Shown: positions 17,649-25,829, counted from the stretch's first letter. The stretch: 64,000 bases of DNA from Bradyrhizobium guangxiense (GCF_004114915.1 NZ_CP022219.1:5610501-5674500); one strand, 5' to 3'. Translations and numbers: made by a program. The notes: generated by a model from the sequence alone, not told the origin.

Positions 17649-18536
17649 ATGAGGCAGCAAGTCAAATCGGCGCTCGGCTACGCAGCCGCCATATTGGTCG
17701 CGTGGGCAGCTTTCACCGCGCCCGCCCGGACCGAGGACGACGTCCGCATCCAGGAGGAGGTCTGGGTCCTGCCGCTGCCTCTGCCGATGTTTGCTTATCT
17801 GGTGCGCCCGGTCGGTGACGGCCCGTTCCCGCTCGTCATCATGAACCATGGCGTCTCGCTGAACCCGACCGAGCGCAGCTTCTTTCCGCTGGTGGAATTC
17901 CGCGACGCCGCCAAATGGTTCGCGAGGCGCGGCTATCTCGTGGTCGCGCCGGTCGGCAGCGGTTATGGCGCAGCCGCCATCGACATCCCCGAACGCGCGC
18001 TCTACGGACCGTTCTTCTCGAAGGTCGGCAAGTGCACCAATCCGAACTTCCGCGACGCGGGCCTTGCGGTGGCGCAAGTCGATCTCTGGATCATCGACTA
18101 TTTGTCCGCCGAGAAGCGCATCCTTCCACAGGATGTGATCGTGGTCGGACAGTCCGCCGGCGGCTGGGCTTCCATCGCCCTGTCCAGCGTGAATCCGCCG
18201 CAGGTGAAGGCGATCATCACCTTCGCTGCCGGTCGCGGCGGCCGGGTCGGCGGCAAGCCGAACAACAATTGCGCACCCGACAGGCTGGTCGAGGCCACCG
18301 CGGATTTCGGCCGCACCTCGCGCGTGCCGATGCTGTGGATCTACATCGAGAACGACACGTTCTTCGGACCCGATCTGTCGAAGCGCATGCATCAGGCCTT
18401 CACCGCCGCCGGCGGCCGCGCCGAATATCATCTGATGCCGCCATTCGGCAACGAAGGCCATTTCTTCATCGGCTCGCCGGACGCGATCCCGCTGTGGTCG
18501 CCGCTGGTCACAAAGTTCCTCGATGCGCAGAAATGA
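17649..18536 (+). CDS. exported alpha/beta hydrolase, dienelactone-hydrolase-like
   Basis: 295 residues. A signal peptide covers about residues 1-29 (hydrophobic AAAILVAWAAFTAPA). MNHG near residue 64 is the oxyanion-hole motif, VVGQSAGGW (about 165-173) is the nucleophile elbow with its serine, and NEGHFF near 270 supplies the likely catalytic histidine. The cleaved ester or lactone is unknown. Its stop overlaps an ATG for the next frame, and it belongs to the exchanger operon. Confidence 0.82.
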   Translation: MRQQVKSALGYAAAILVAWAAFTAPARTEDDVRIQEEVWVLPLPLPMFAYLVRPVGDGPFPLVIMNHGVSLNPTERSFFPLVEFRDAAKWFARRGYLVVAPVGSGYGAAAIDIPERALYGPFFSKVGKCTNPNFRDAGLAVAQVDLWIIDYLSAEKRILPQDVIVVGQSAGGWASIALSSVNPPQVKAIITFAAGRGGRVGGKPNNNCAPDRLVEATADFGRTSRVPMLWIYIENDTFFGPDLSKRMHQAFTAAGGRAEYHLMPPFGNEGHFFIGSPDAIPLWSPLVTKFLDAQK

Positions 18537-18553
18537 ACCGGGATAGCGGAGAC

Positions 18554-19147
18554 ATGACCATGCATCGCCCCCTTGACCCGCTCTTGCGTCTCTTGATGGT
18601 TGCCGCGCTCGGGAGCGCCGTGACCTCCGCCGCCGCCGCCGCGCCCAAGGCGGCGCAAGGCGGCAAGCCCGCCGAGGTCGCAACGCGCGGCCAGCGCGAA
18701 GCCAAGGACATCAGCTATGGCAGCTGGCAGAAAATGTGCTTCAAGGCCGGCGGTGCGCCCACCCTGTGCCGCACCTCGATCACCGGCCAATTCGCGACCG
18801 GACAGACCGCCGTGCGCCTCGACCTGATCGAACGGGAGGACGCTGCCACGGCCCGCCTGCAACTTTTCGTCCCTGCCGGCATGTACCTGCAGCAGCCACC
18901 AAAGTTGAACGTCGACCAGGGCAACGCCTTCCACCTGCCCTACACTTGGTGTCTCACTAATCTATGCATCGCGGCCGACGTCGCGCCGCCAAAGATCATC
19001 AAGGAGATGGAAACCGGCAAGGCGCTTCTGCTCGAAGTCGTCGATTCCAATCTTCTTGCCCTGACGGCCTCGATTCCGCTGGCGCAATTCGCTTCCGCCC
19101 GCAAGGGTGCGCCGGCCAGGACGCTCGAGCAATATGTCGAGGAATGA
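18554..19147 (+). CDS. invasion-associated locus B (IalB) family secreted protein
   Basis: 197 residues. A signal peptide ends around TSAAAAA. The mature part (SYGSWQKMCFKAGGAPTLCRTSITGQF, LFVPAGMYLQQPPKLNVDQG, LPYTWCLTNLCIAADV) is the IalB pattern with paired cysteines likely to form periplasmic disulfides. IalB proteins are widespread in Rhizobiales and the name comes from Bartonella; invasion is not implied here. The ATG at 18554 follows a GCGGAG site; an ATG at 18533 overlapping the previous stop is an alternative. Third gene of the exchanger operon. Confidence 0.83.
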   Translation: MTMHRPLDPLLRLLMVAALGSAVTSAAAAAPKAAQGGKPAEVATRGQREAKDISYGSWQKMCFKAGGAPTLCRTSITGQFATGQTAVRLDLIEREDAATARLQLFVPAGMYLQQPPKLNVDQGNAFHLPYTWCLTNLCIAADVAPPKIIKEMETGKALLLEVVDSNLLALTASIPLAQFASARKGAPARTLEQYVEE

Positions 19148-19161
19148 CCGTTGGCGTGCAG

Positions 19162-19530
19162 TCACGCCGCGCGGGCGCGCTCGACGGAATCGATCAACGC
19201 TTGCGCCGCAAAGGGCTTGGTCAGATAGGCAATGCAGCCCGAGGCCAGCGCGGCGGCACGCTTTGTCGGGCTGTCATTGCCGGTGACATAGATCACCGGC
19301 GCTTCGACGCCCTGCTCGGTCAGACTTCGCCGCACCTCGATGCCGGACCTTGCGCCGAGATCGATGTCGAGGATGATGCAAATCGCGACGTGGAACCTGC
19401 CATGATCGAGCAAGGCACCCGCCGTGTCGAACAGCGTGGTGGCGAAGCCGTGTCCGCGCAGAAGCCGGTCCATGCTGGCGCGCATCGACGGATCGTCATC
19501 GACGACAAAAACGGACGCGCGCTGGGGCAA
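19162..19530 (-). CDS. stand-alone response-regulator receiver domain
   Basis: 122 residues, receiver domain only, no output domain. The acidic triplet VVDDDPS (10-15), phospho-acceptor Asp55 in IILDIDLGARSG, YVTGNDS and the Lys in LTKPF are intact, so it should be phosphorylated. It resembles the receiver half of FixJ. A TTG at 19530 is the apparent start. It lies tail to tail with the IalB gene and 175 bases downstream of the FixJ-like gene; that gap shows no other gene. It may act as a phosphate sink or single-domain messenger, which is inference. Confidence 0.8.
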   Translation of the reverse strand: MPQRASVFVVDDDPSMRASMDRLLRGHGFATTLFDTAGALLDHGRFHVAICIILDIDLGARSGIEVRRSLTEQGVEAPVIYVTGNDSPTKRAAALASGCIAYLTKPFAAQALIDSVERARAA

Positions 19531-19705
19531 GACGACTTGCCTTTCCGGAAAGACGACGAGGGGGATACCGGATACGATCGCGCCGCATTCTCAACGCGGG
19601 CGCTCGTCCATCATTGCACACGGCTCACCATGCGCTGTCAACACGCCCCGGTATTGTCCTTTGGGGCAGGCACATCGAGGGAACCGCGACGCTTCGACCA
19701 AGCAG

Positions 19706-20329
19706 CTAATGCCCGTCCGGATCGAGCATTCCGAGCCGCTCTGCGATCGAAACCAGCTCCGCCAGCGAATGAACCTGCATCTTCTCCATCACCTGATGGC
19801 GGTGCGCCTTCACCGTGCGCTCGGTGGTTCCGATCTCGTGCGCGATCTGCTTGTTGATCCGGCCGCGCACGATCAGATCAAACCCCTGCCGCTCGCGCTG
19901 CGTCAGCGTGGCCAGATGGCGACGAAACGCATCGAGCCGGCTGCGCTGGGCGTGCGCCGTCTGCTGGCTGGCCAGCGCCCGCTCGATCGCCTCGAGCAAC
20001 TGCTCGGAGCTTATCGGTTTGGTCAGGAAGTCTTCCGCACCCGCCTTGATCGCGCGCACCGTGGTTGGCGTGTCGGCGTGACCGGTCAGAAAGATGATGG
20101 GCAGCATCGAACCGGACGCGATCAGCCGCGCCTGCAGATCGGGACCGCTCAGGTCCGGAATCCGTACATCGAGCAGGATACACCCCATCTGCCCGTCGTC
20201 CGGCGGGGAGTCCAGCAGCTCCCGGGCCGAGGCATAGGTCGCGACCTCATATCCCGCGAGCTTCAGCCGGCGCTCGATCGCTGTCCGAAAGGACTCGTCG
20301 TCATCGACTACGTGAACGAGGCCCGGCAC
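19706..20329 (-). CDS. FixJ/NodW-type LuxR-family response regulator
   Basis: 207 residues. The receiver domain has VVDDDESF at the start, Asp54 in ILLDVRIPDLSG (the same number as in FixJ), FLTGHAD and DFLTKPI. The C-terminal LuxR-type helix-turn-helix (about 140-205) has LTQRERQGFDLIVRG, NKQIAHEIGTTERTVKAH and MEKMQVHSLAELV. A GTG at 20329 with a GAGG site is used. No kinase gene is adjacent; the orphan kinase at 3768-5660 is of the type that pairs with such regulators. Its place between the FixK-like gene and a lone receiver suggests it feeds a local regulatory cascade, as FixJ does for fixK; that is inference. Confidence 0.9.
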   Translation of the reverse strand: MPGLVHVVDDDESFRTAIERRLKLAGYEVATYASARELLDSPPDDGQMGCILLDVRIPDLSGPDLQARLIASGSMLPIIFLTGHADTPTTVRAIKAGAEDFLTKPISSEQLLEAIERALASQQTAHAQRSRLDAFRRHLATLTQRERQGFDLIVRGRINKQIAHEIGTTERTVKAHRHQVMEKMQVHSLAELVSIAERLGMLDPDGH

Positions 20330-20635
20330 ATTTCACCTCTTCGCCCGGTTGAATGAGAACGGTTTGATGTGCTTGGTCATTCAAGGCCATCTTCAAGCCT
20401 GAAGACGGGAATTTCTGCTTCGCAATATGTCGCATCTTCCACCGGGCCCCCAACATCTCATCCCGCGCAGCAATCGCTGGTGGCGTCCTTTGGTACATTG
20501 AACCTTGGGACAATGGATAAGAATGCTTCCTTGGCCGAAAATCAACTTCGGCGGGAGTGCGATAGCGCGGCACATATCCGGCTTGGAATATACCGACTGA
20601 CAGACCAATTCGGCGGCAAGCTGAGGAGTTGGCCT
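20330..20635. other. intergenic region between divergent regulator genes
   Basis: 306 bases between the FixJ-like gene and the FixK-like gene. It should hold both promoters. No perfect 14-bp FixK box was found here; two near misses (20373-20384, spacing too short; 20531-20545, spacing one too long) were rejected. An in-frame extension of the FixK-like gene exists but has no good start. Confidence 0.5.
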
Positions 20636-21322
20636 ATGTTCGTTCGCATCACAACGGATTCCGCGTCGTTGCGCCCCAATACCCTCCGTGACCTCGGCAT
20701 GGCAAATCACTCAAATGCGCTGGTCAGTTTAAGCGAATTTTCCTACCGAAAAGGCTCGGAGATCTACGGCGAGAAAGAGCCGGCCGAGTATGTCTACCAG
20801 GTCAAGTCCGGCGCGGTGCGAAGCTACAAGCTGCTGTCGGATGGCCGCAGGCAAATCGGGGCATTTCACCTCATTGGCGACATTTTCGGACTCGAGAACG
20901 GCAGCGAGCACCGGTTCACGACGGAAGCCATCATCGACACCACGGTGCGGCTGATCAAGCGGCAAAGCCTCGAAAACGTGGCCGAGAGCGATGCCATGGT
21001 GGCCCGAAACCTGCTCAGTATGACCACAAGCAACCTCCAGCATGCAGAAGACCACATGCTGCTTCTCGGCCGCAAGACCTCCCTGGAGCGCGTCGCGGCC
21101 TTCCTGCTCGAAATGGACAAGCGCCTGACGGCGGCCAGCGTCATGGCGCTTCCGATGTCGCGGCGCGACATCGCCGACTATCTCGGCCTGACTCTGGAGA
21201 CCGTCTCGCGGGCGCTGTCGCGGCTGCACGAGCTTGGCGTTCTCGGCTTCGTCGGCAACACGCAGCGCCAGATCGTGCTGCTCGACCGCGACCAGCTCGC
21301 CAGCCTCGATCTGCAGTCCTGA
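20636..21322 (+). CDS. FixK-like CRP/FNR family transcription regulator
   Basis: 228 residues. A cyclic-nucleotide-binding-type beta-roll (about 25-140), a long dimer helix and a C-terminal winged helix. The recognition helix LTLETVSRALSRLHELG keeps the Glu-x-x-Ser-Arg of FNR that reads TTGA half sites. There is no N-terminal cysteine cluster and no cysteine anywhere, so it cannot bind an FNR Fe-S cluster and lacks the redox cysteine known in B. diazoefficiens FixK2. The ATG at 20636 has a strong GAGGAG site 7 bases before it. It is divergent from the FixJ-like gene. It is a candidate reader of the boxes in this window, though other FixK copies elsewhere in the genome could do this. Confidence 0.9.
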   Translation: MFVRITTDSASLRPNTLRDLGMANHSNALVSLSEFSYRKGSEIYGEKEPAEYVYQVKSGAVRSYKLLSDGRRQIGAFHLIGDIFGLENGSEHRFTTEAIIDTTVRLIKRQSLENVAESDAMVARNLLSMTTSNLQHAEDHMLLLGRKTSLERVAAFLLEMDKRLTAASVMALPMSRRDIADYLGLTLETVSRALSRLHELGVLGFVGNTQRQIVLLDRDQLASLDLQS

Positions 21323-21333
21323 GACGGACCGCA

Positions 21334-21822
21334 TCAGATCCGCGGTGAGCCGGGCGGCTCCGTCAGCCCGAGATGCTCGAGTGTCTTGCGCAAGACCTCG
21401 AACAGGATGGCGGCGGACCAGCCGAACAGAAGAACGCCATTCATGGCGGTCAGCGGGCCGATCAGCTGCCATTCGCGCACCGGCGTGATGTCGCCGTAGC
21501 CGAGCGTGGTGTAGTTGACGAACGCAAAGTAGAGCAGATCCCGGTCGGCAGCCGCGGGCCGGACGAGATTGTAGGTTATGGCCCACATCAGGATTTCGAG
21601 CATGTGGGCGATCTTCAGCACGACGGCGGTCGCGATCATGACGCCCATGAGATGCAGCCTCGGCCGGCTGGTATGGCGCAGGCCCGCACCGCGGGCGATG
21701 GTCACGGCGACCACCGTCACGAGCGCGTGGAGCCCGATATTGATCACGCTGACCAGCGTGCCGACAAGGAATTGCAGCATCATGGCGGCGAACCGGACCT
21801 CAATTCTGGCGGCCCTGCTCAT
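21334..21822 (-). CDS. potassium-channel-like two-helix membrane protein
   Basis: 162 residues from an ATG at 21822. Hydrophobic helices (LQFLVGTLVSVINIGLHALV, MIATAVVLKIAHMLEILMWA) precede a pore loop with a TTLGYGD selectivity-filter sequence close to the TVGYGD of K+ channels, then a last helix (LTAMNGVLLFGWSAAILFEV). There is no regulatory domain. An ATG at 21846 is also possible; the shorter form puts the FixK box centre 71 bp upstream, the usual distance in this window. It converges on the FixK-like gene with an 11-base gap. Confidence 0.82.
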   Translation of the reverse strand: MSRAARIEVRFAAMMLQFLVGTLVSVINIGLHALVTVVAVTIARGAGLRHTSRPRLHLMGVMIATAVVLKIAHMLEILMWAITYNLVRPAAADRDLLYFAFVNYTTLGYGDITPVREWQLIGPLTAMNGVLLFGWSAAILFEVLRKTLEHLGLTEPPGSPRI

Positions 21823-21886
21823 CGTGATCGGCGGCAGGGATCGCATCCCTGGTGATCATGCTCCCACCGATCGGCCGAGGGGTCGA

Positions 21887-21900
21887 TTGATCTAGCTCAA
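21887..21900. promoter_or_regulatory. FixK/FNR box overlapping the end of the AI-2E family gene
   Basis: TTGATCTAGCTCAA matches TTGA-N6-TCAA. It contains the stop codon of the upstream AI-2E family gene (21892-21894). It is centred 71 bp before the ATG at 21822. Confidence 0.75.
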
Positions 21901-23016
21901 CGGTGCCTCGACGGTTTCCGTCGCGACGACGCCAGCCTGATCTGTCCGCGCCGGAGCAGCGTGGGCGATCCCGATCCACGCTGCCGCCAATTCCCAGGCA
22001 ACCGACAGGATGATCGGCCCGATGAATAGTCCGATGATGCCATGCGCGAGCGTGCCACCGATGACCCCGATCAGGATCACGAGCGTCGGCGTCGTCAGAC
22101 CTCGCCCCATCAGGAGCGGCTTCAGGACGTTGTCGAGCAGACCGACGACGACAAGATAGACGGTCAAGAGCAGGGCTACGGTGACGTCCTTGTCGGTCCA
22201 GATCCAGACCAACACGGGAACAAGAATGATGGCCGCGCCGATCTGAACGATCGACAGCAGGAGCACGACGACGGCGAGCAGCCCTGCGCTGGGCAGGCCG
22301 GCGAGCTTGAAACCGATACCCGCCAGCAGGGCCTGCACGATGGCGACACCGATGATGCCCTGCGAGACGGCGCGGATGGTGGCGCCGGCGAGCTCCAGGA
22401 AGTGCTCGCTCTGGTCGGGCACGATGCGCCGCAGGAAGCCGCGGAGCGCGACAACAAGCTGTGCCCCGTGCGGAAGCAGGAAGCCGGCGACGACCACCGA
22501 CAGCAGGAATTGAAGCATTCCGATGCCGGTGTCACCCGCGAACGACAACATCATCCCGGCGAGCGGCTTCAGATAAGGCGCCACCTCGCGCAACGCAGTC
22601 CGGATGTTCGTGTAGGCTTGATTCCAGAACGCGTAGAGTTGCGGACCGATCAGGGGCCAGGTCCTGATCCGCTCCGGCGCCGCCTGAAGCACGAGATCTC
22701 CGCTGCCGATCTGGCCCGCAAGGTCCCGGAGCCCTTCAACCGCACTCACGCCCAGCCAGGCGGCGGGACCGATGACGATGCCGAGCGTGATCAGGGTCAG
22801 AACGGCTGAGGCGGTTCGCGGACGGTTGCCGAGGCGCTGGGAGAGCCAGGCGAAGGCCGGATGAAACGCCACGACCAATACTGCGCTCCAGCTCAAAATC
22901 GGCACGAAGGGTCGGATAACGATGAAGGTCCACAGAATCAGCAGCCCGAGCAGGCCGAGCCGGATCACGAACTGGACGATGTCCTCCGCGGATAGAAGCT
23001 GGCGAAGCGTCTTCAA
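21892..23016 (-). CDS. AI-2E family transporter (PerM/YdiK type)
   Basis: 374 residues. About eight membrane helices in the AI-2E layout, with opening helices FVIRLGLLGLLILWTFIVI and FVPILSWSAVLVVAFHPAF, a soluble middle (about 100-200), then FLLSVVVAGFLLP, ISQG-like GIIGVAIVQALLAGIGF and the closing GVIGGTLAHGIIGLFIGP. Members export small molecules or, in some cases, exchange Na+ and H+; the substrate is unknown. A TTG at 23016 with AGGAGG 9 bases before it is chosen, giving a FixK box centre 76 bp upstream. Confidence 0.87.
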   Translation of the reverse strand: MKTLRQLLSAEDIVQFVIRLGLLGLLILWTFIVIRPFVPILSWSAVLVVAFHPAFAWLSQRLGNRPRTASAVLTLITLGIVIGPAAWLGVSAVEGLRDLAGQIGSGDLVLQAAPERIRTWPLIGPQLYAFWNQAYTNIRTALREVAPYLKPLAGMMLSFAGDTGIGMLQFLLSVVVAGFLLPHGAQLVVALRGFLRRIVPDQSEHFLELAGATIRAVSQGIIGVAIVQALLAGIGFKLAGLPSAGLLAVVVLLLSIVQIGAAIILVPVLVWIWTDKDVTVALLLTVYLVVVGLLDNVLKPLLMGRGLTTPTLVILIGVIGGTLAHGIIGLFIGPIILSVAWELAAAWIGIAHAAPARTDQAGVVATETVEAPLS

Positions 23017-23085
23017 GGCTCGTTGCCTCCTGGTCAACGGACGGCGCGCTGCCGCGTAGCAAGCGGTGCGGCCCGCCTCGAAGGC

Positions 23086-23099
23086 TTGATCCAGATCAA
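23086..23099. promoter_or_regulatory. FixK/FNR box upstream of the AI-2E family gene
   Basis: TTGATCCAGATCAA, identical over 14 bases to the box in front of napE, is centred 76 bp before the TTG start at 23016. Confidence 0.82.
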
Positions 23100-23266
23100 G
23101 CCGGATGTTCGGTTGCTTGACGGGATCGGCCGCGCATGCAGCCAATTGCAGACCGCTCGTGACGCGCGATGCGCACGCGGTTCGACGCATCCCGAACGCC
23201 CCGAAGGTGAGGCCGCGTGTGGCCGCCTGCTCTCGGAAGCGGCATCACCGACCTCGAGGAGATGCC

Positions 23267-24043
23267 TCAGTTCAGGCTGCGCGTCAGCAGCTGCAGCACG
23301 ATCGCAAACAGCTCGCCCTGCGAGGAGATACCGAGCCGCTGATAGGCGCGCTTGCGATAGGTCAGTGTCGAATGCAGGCTGATGCCGAGTCCTTGCGAGA
23401 TCGCCTCGGAGCTGAAGCCCGCGAGGATGCGGCGGCAGACCTCCTGCTCGCGCGGCGTGAGAGAAGCGAGCGGCGCCCGGGTCGCGAACAATTCGGCGAG
23501 AGACGGCTCGGGCGTCGCCTTGCTCTGAAAGTGGCGCGCCACGCTGGCGCTGATCGCCGGTGCGATCGCCTGAAGCCGCTCGCGCTGCGCCGTGGTGAAG
23601 CGGCCCTGGGCCGCAATGCGATAGAAGTTGACGTAGAAGCAGCTGTCGCCAGCCCAGATCGCGGTGGCGCATTTGTCGATGATGCCGGAATCCTGGAAGA
23701 ATATCTTGCGGTAGCGCGCGCCGTACATGCGCGGCGCGAACGCGGGCAACATGATCGGCCCGCCGCCCTCGCCTTCGAACAGCGTATCGCGGTTGGGGTC
23801 AGATTCGTGGAACTGGCCGGCATAGGCCGCACCAAGATCGCCGCCGATCGGGATGTTGCCGGCATCGAGCAGGCAGGTCGCACCACCGGCGCGGTTGAGT
23901 GCGAACACCATGCAATGGCCGACACCGGCCTGGCCTCGCAACGTGTCGATGAGGATGTTCGGGAAGTCGGGGCGACCAATGGCGAGCACCGCGGGCGTCA
24001 CGTCACCAACCGCCAGACTTGAGGGCATTCCACCCGGCCGCAT
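23267..24043 (-). CDS. LuxR-type helix-turn-helix regulator
   Basis: 258 residues. The C-terminal 65 residues form a LuxR/GerE helix-turn-helix (LASLTPREQEVCRRILAG, SEAISQGLGISLHSTLTYRKRAYQRLG). The N-terminal 180 residues are a sensor-like region without a recognisable receiver motif (no Asp/Lys pattern), so phosphorylation is unlikely. The ATG at 24043 has a GGAGG site 5 bases before it. It lies between the AI-2E unit and the flavin-dependent oxidoreductase gene; the target genes are unknown. Confidence 0.82.
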   Translation of the reverse strand: MRPGGMPSSLAVGDVTPAVLAIGRPDFPNILIDTLRGQAGVGHCMVFALNRAGGATCLLDAGNIPIGGDLGAAYAGQFHESDPNRDTLFEGEGGGPIMLPAFAPRMYGARYRKIFFQDSGIIDKCATAIWAGDSCFYVNFYRIAAQGRFTTAQRERLQAIAPAISASVARHFQSKATPEPSLAELFATRAPLASLTPREQEVCRRILAGFSSEAISQGLGISLHSTLTYRKRAYQRLGISSQGELFAIVLQLLTRSLN

Positions 24044-24172
24044 CGCTTCCTCCGACGGACGTTCTTTTGCAGAAGGATAGCAGCACGGATGGCGTGCCGG
24101 AAGCAGGCCATTCGGATGCCGCCCTGAGTCCGGCTCTGCGCAGCACCGCTGGCGCGCTGCAGCGCAAGAGCG

Positions 24173-25375
24173 TCAGCCCGCTGCCTTTGCCGGTGCGACG
24201 TTGATGGCAAGCTTGCCGTAGCGGTCGGTGAAGGCTTCGGTGTCGATCTCTTCGAGCTGGATCTCGCCGCTCATGACGCCCCGTTTCCAGGCCTCTTGTG
24301 CCGGATCGTTCTGGAACTCCGGCATCACCTCGCGGCCGAACAGCTCGAGCGATTCGCAGATATGCTCGTGGCTGTTCTTGCCGGCCTGGTTGAGCAGGAT
24401 GACCTGGTCGATATGCGAGCTCTGGAAGCGCTTCAGCTTCTTGCGGATTGTCTCGGGCGAGCCGATCAGGCCGCCGCGCAGCGCCGCCTCCTGCGCCTCG
24501 GGATTGTCGCGCTTCCACTTGTTGTATTCGTCCCACATGTTGACGGTGCCGGGCGCGGGCCGCTGGCGGTTCTGCGAGGCGCCGTAGAAGCGCAGGGCGA
24601 ACTGGAAGAAGGTGGCACCGTCGGCGCGCGCCCGCGCTTCCTCGTCCGTCTTGGCACACATGAAGAACGAGACCAGCGCCATGTTCGGGTTGATCTCGTA
24701 GTCGGCCAGCCTGGTGAGCCGTTTGGTCATGGCATTGTAATAGGCGTGCACCCAGGCGTGCGCGGCGTCCGCGCTGACGAACTGGAAGCCGAGCGCGCCA
24801 AAACCGTGCCGGCCGGCACGCTCGATGGTCGGCAGCTGCGAGCACGCCATCCACAGCGGCGGATGCGGCTTCTGCACGGGCTTGGGCACGACGTTGCGCA
24901 AGGGGATGTCGAAGTACTTGCCGTGATGCTCGCTGCCGCCATCGCGAAACATCGGGAAGATCGCAGCGACCGCTTCCTCGAACACTTCCTTCTTCGTCGC
25001 CATGTCGCGGCCGAACGGGGTGAGCTCGGTGATGGACGCGCTCTCGCCCATGCCGAACTCGCAGCGGCCGTTCGAGAGCAGGTCGAGCACCGCGACGCGT
25101 TCGGCGACACGCGCCGGATGGTTGGTGGTGAGCTGAAGAATACCGTGGCCGAGCCGGATCTTCTGCGTGCGCTGGCTGGCCGCCGCGAGGAACGATTCGG
25201 GCGACGGCGAGTGCGAATATTCCTCGAGGAAGTGGTGCTCGACCACCCAGGCATGGTCGTAGCCGAGCCTGTCGGCGAGCTCCATCTGCGTCAGCGCGTT
25301 CTGGTAGAGCCTCAGCTCGTCGCCGGCCGCCCAGGGCCGCGGCAGTTGTAGCTCGTAGAAGATGCCGAACTTCAT
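24173..25375 (-). CDS. LLM-class flavin-dependent oxidoreductase (luciferase-like)
   Basis: 400 residues. A bacterial-luciferase-like TIM barrel: MKFGIFYELQLPRPW at the start, YDHAWVVEHHF, IRLGHGILQLTTNHPARVAE, GRCEFGMGES and LIGSPETIRKKL. The family uses reduced flavin to oxygenate alkanes, sulfonates, aldehydes and similar compounds; the substrate cannot be told. The ATG at 25375 has a GGGAG site; upstream in-frame ATGs at 25393 and beyond are weaker. It is divergent from napE and probably does not share the nap promoter's box. Confidence 0.9.
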   Translation of the reverse strand: MKFGIFYELQLPRPWAAGDELRLYQNALTQMELADRLGYDHAWVVEHHFLEEYSHSPSPESFLAAASQRTQKIRLGHGILQLTTNHPARVAERVAVLDLLSNGRCEFGMGESASITELTPFGRDMATKKEVFEEAVAAIFPMFRDGGSEHHGKYFDIPLRNVVPKPVQKPHPPLWMACSQLPTIERAGRHGFGALGFQFVSADAAHAWVHAYYNAMTKRLTRLADYEINPNMALVSFFMCAKTDEEARARADGATFFQFALRFYGASQNRQRPAPGTVNMWDEYNKWKRDNPEAQEAALRGGLIGSPETIRKKLKRFQSSHIDQVILLNQAGKNSHEHICESLELFGREVMPEFQNDPAQEAWKRGVMSGEIQLEEIDTEAFTDRYGKLAINVAPAKAAG

Positions 25376-25541
25376 GGCGCCGCTCTCCCGCATTATTGTT
25401 GTTGAGCTCATCTTAAAGGGTGGGGCGAAGCTGTCTACAAAAGCGGCAATTCCGCCGCGCGGGAGAATGATCCGCCACCCGCCGTGCGAAGCGCGGTTCG
25501 TCTCGCCCCCCGGCGCCGCGACATCCGCGCAAGTCGACATG

Positions 25542-25555
25542 TTGATCCAGATCAA
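25542..25555. promoter_or_regulatory. FixK/FNR box of the nap operon
   Basis: TTGATCCAGATCAA is centred 95 bp before the napE ATG. In Bradyrhizobium diazoefficiens napEDABC is known to be activated through a FixK2 box under low oxygen; the site and arrangement here agree with that. Confidence 0.9.
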
Positions 25556-25643
25556 CGCCGTTGCGGCCCGAATGCATCATCAAGTTCACTAAGGCAACGG
25601 CCCGGATGCCGTCCCGATTCCATCACATCTTGAGAGACCGAAT

Positions 25644-25829
25644 ATGTCGGCCCCTGACGACGCGATGTCGCGCGTGCGCCGTAAGCGCATGGAGATTTTC
25701 GCCTTCCTGTTCCTGACCGCGGTCGTGATGCCCGTGCTCGCGGTCGGGACCGTCGGCTCTTACGGCCTCGGCGTCTGGATCTACCAGATGTTTGCCGGCC
25801 CTCCCGGCCCGCCGCCCGCCTCGCATTGA
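25644..25829 (+). CDS. napE: periplasmic nitrate reductase accessory protein NapE
   Basis: 61 residues with a single membrane helix (IFAFLFLTAVVMPVLAVGTVG) after a basic VRRKRME stretch, and a proline-rich end. Size, helix and place as first gene of napEDABC match NapE, a small inner-membrane protein of unclear role in nitrate respiration. A GAGAG site precedes the ATG. Confidence 0.93.
   Translation: MSAPDDAMSRVRRKRMEIFAFLFLTAVVMPVLAVGTVGSYGLGVWIYQMFAGPPGPPPASH

Noticed and set aside
20373..20384. TTGGTCATTCAA near the FixJ-like gene start
   Set aside because: It is a 12-mer with the half sites too close for a FixK dimer, and the left half lacks TTGA.
20531..20545. TTGGCCGAAAATCAA upstream of the FixK-like gene
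   Set aside because: The spacing is one base too long and the left half is TTGG.
20513..20635. N-terminal extension of the FixK-like gene from ATG 20513
   Set aside because: It has no good ribosome site, while ATG 20636 has a strong GAGGAG site and gives the usual family length.
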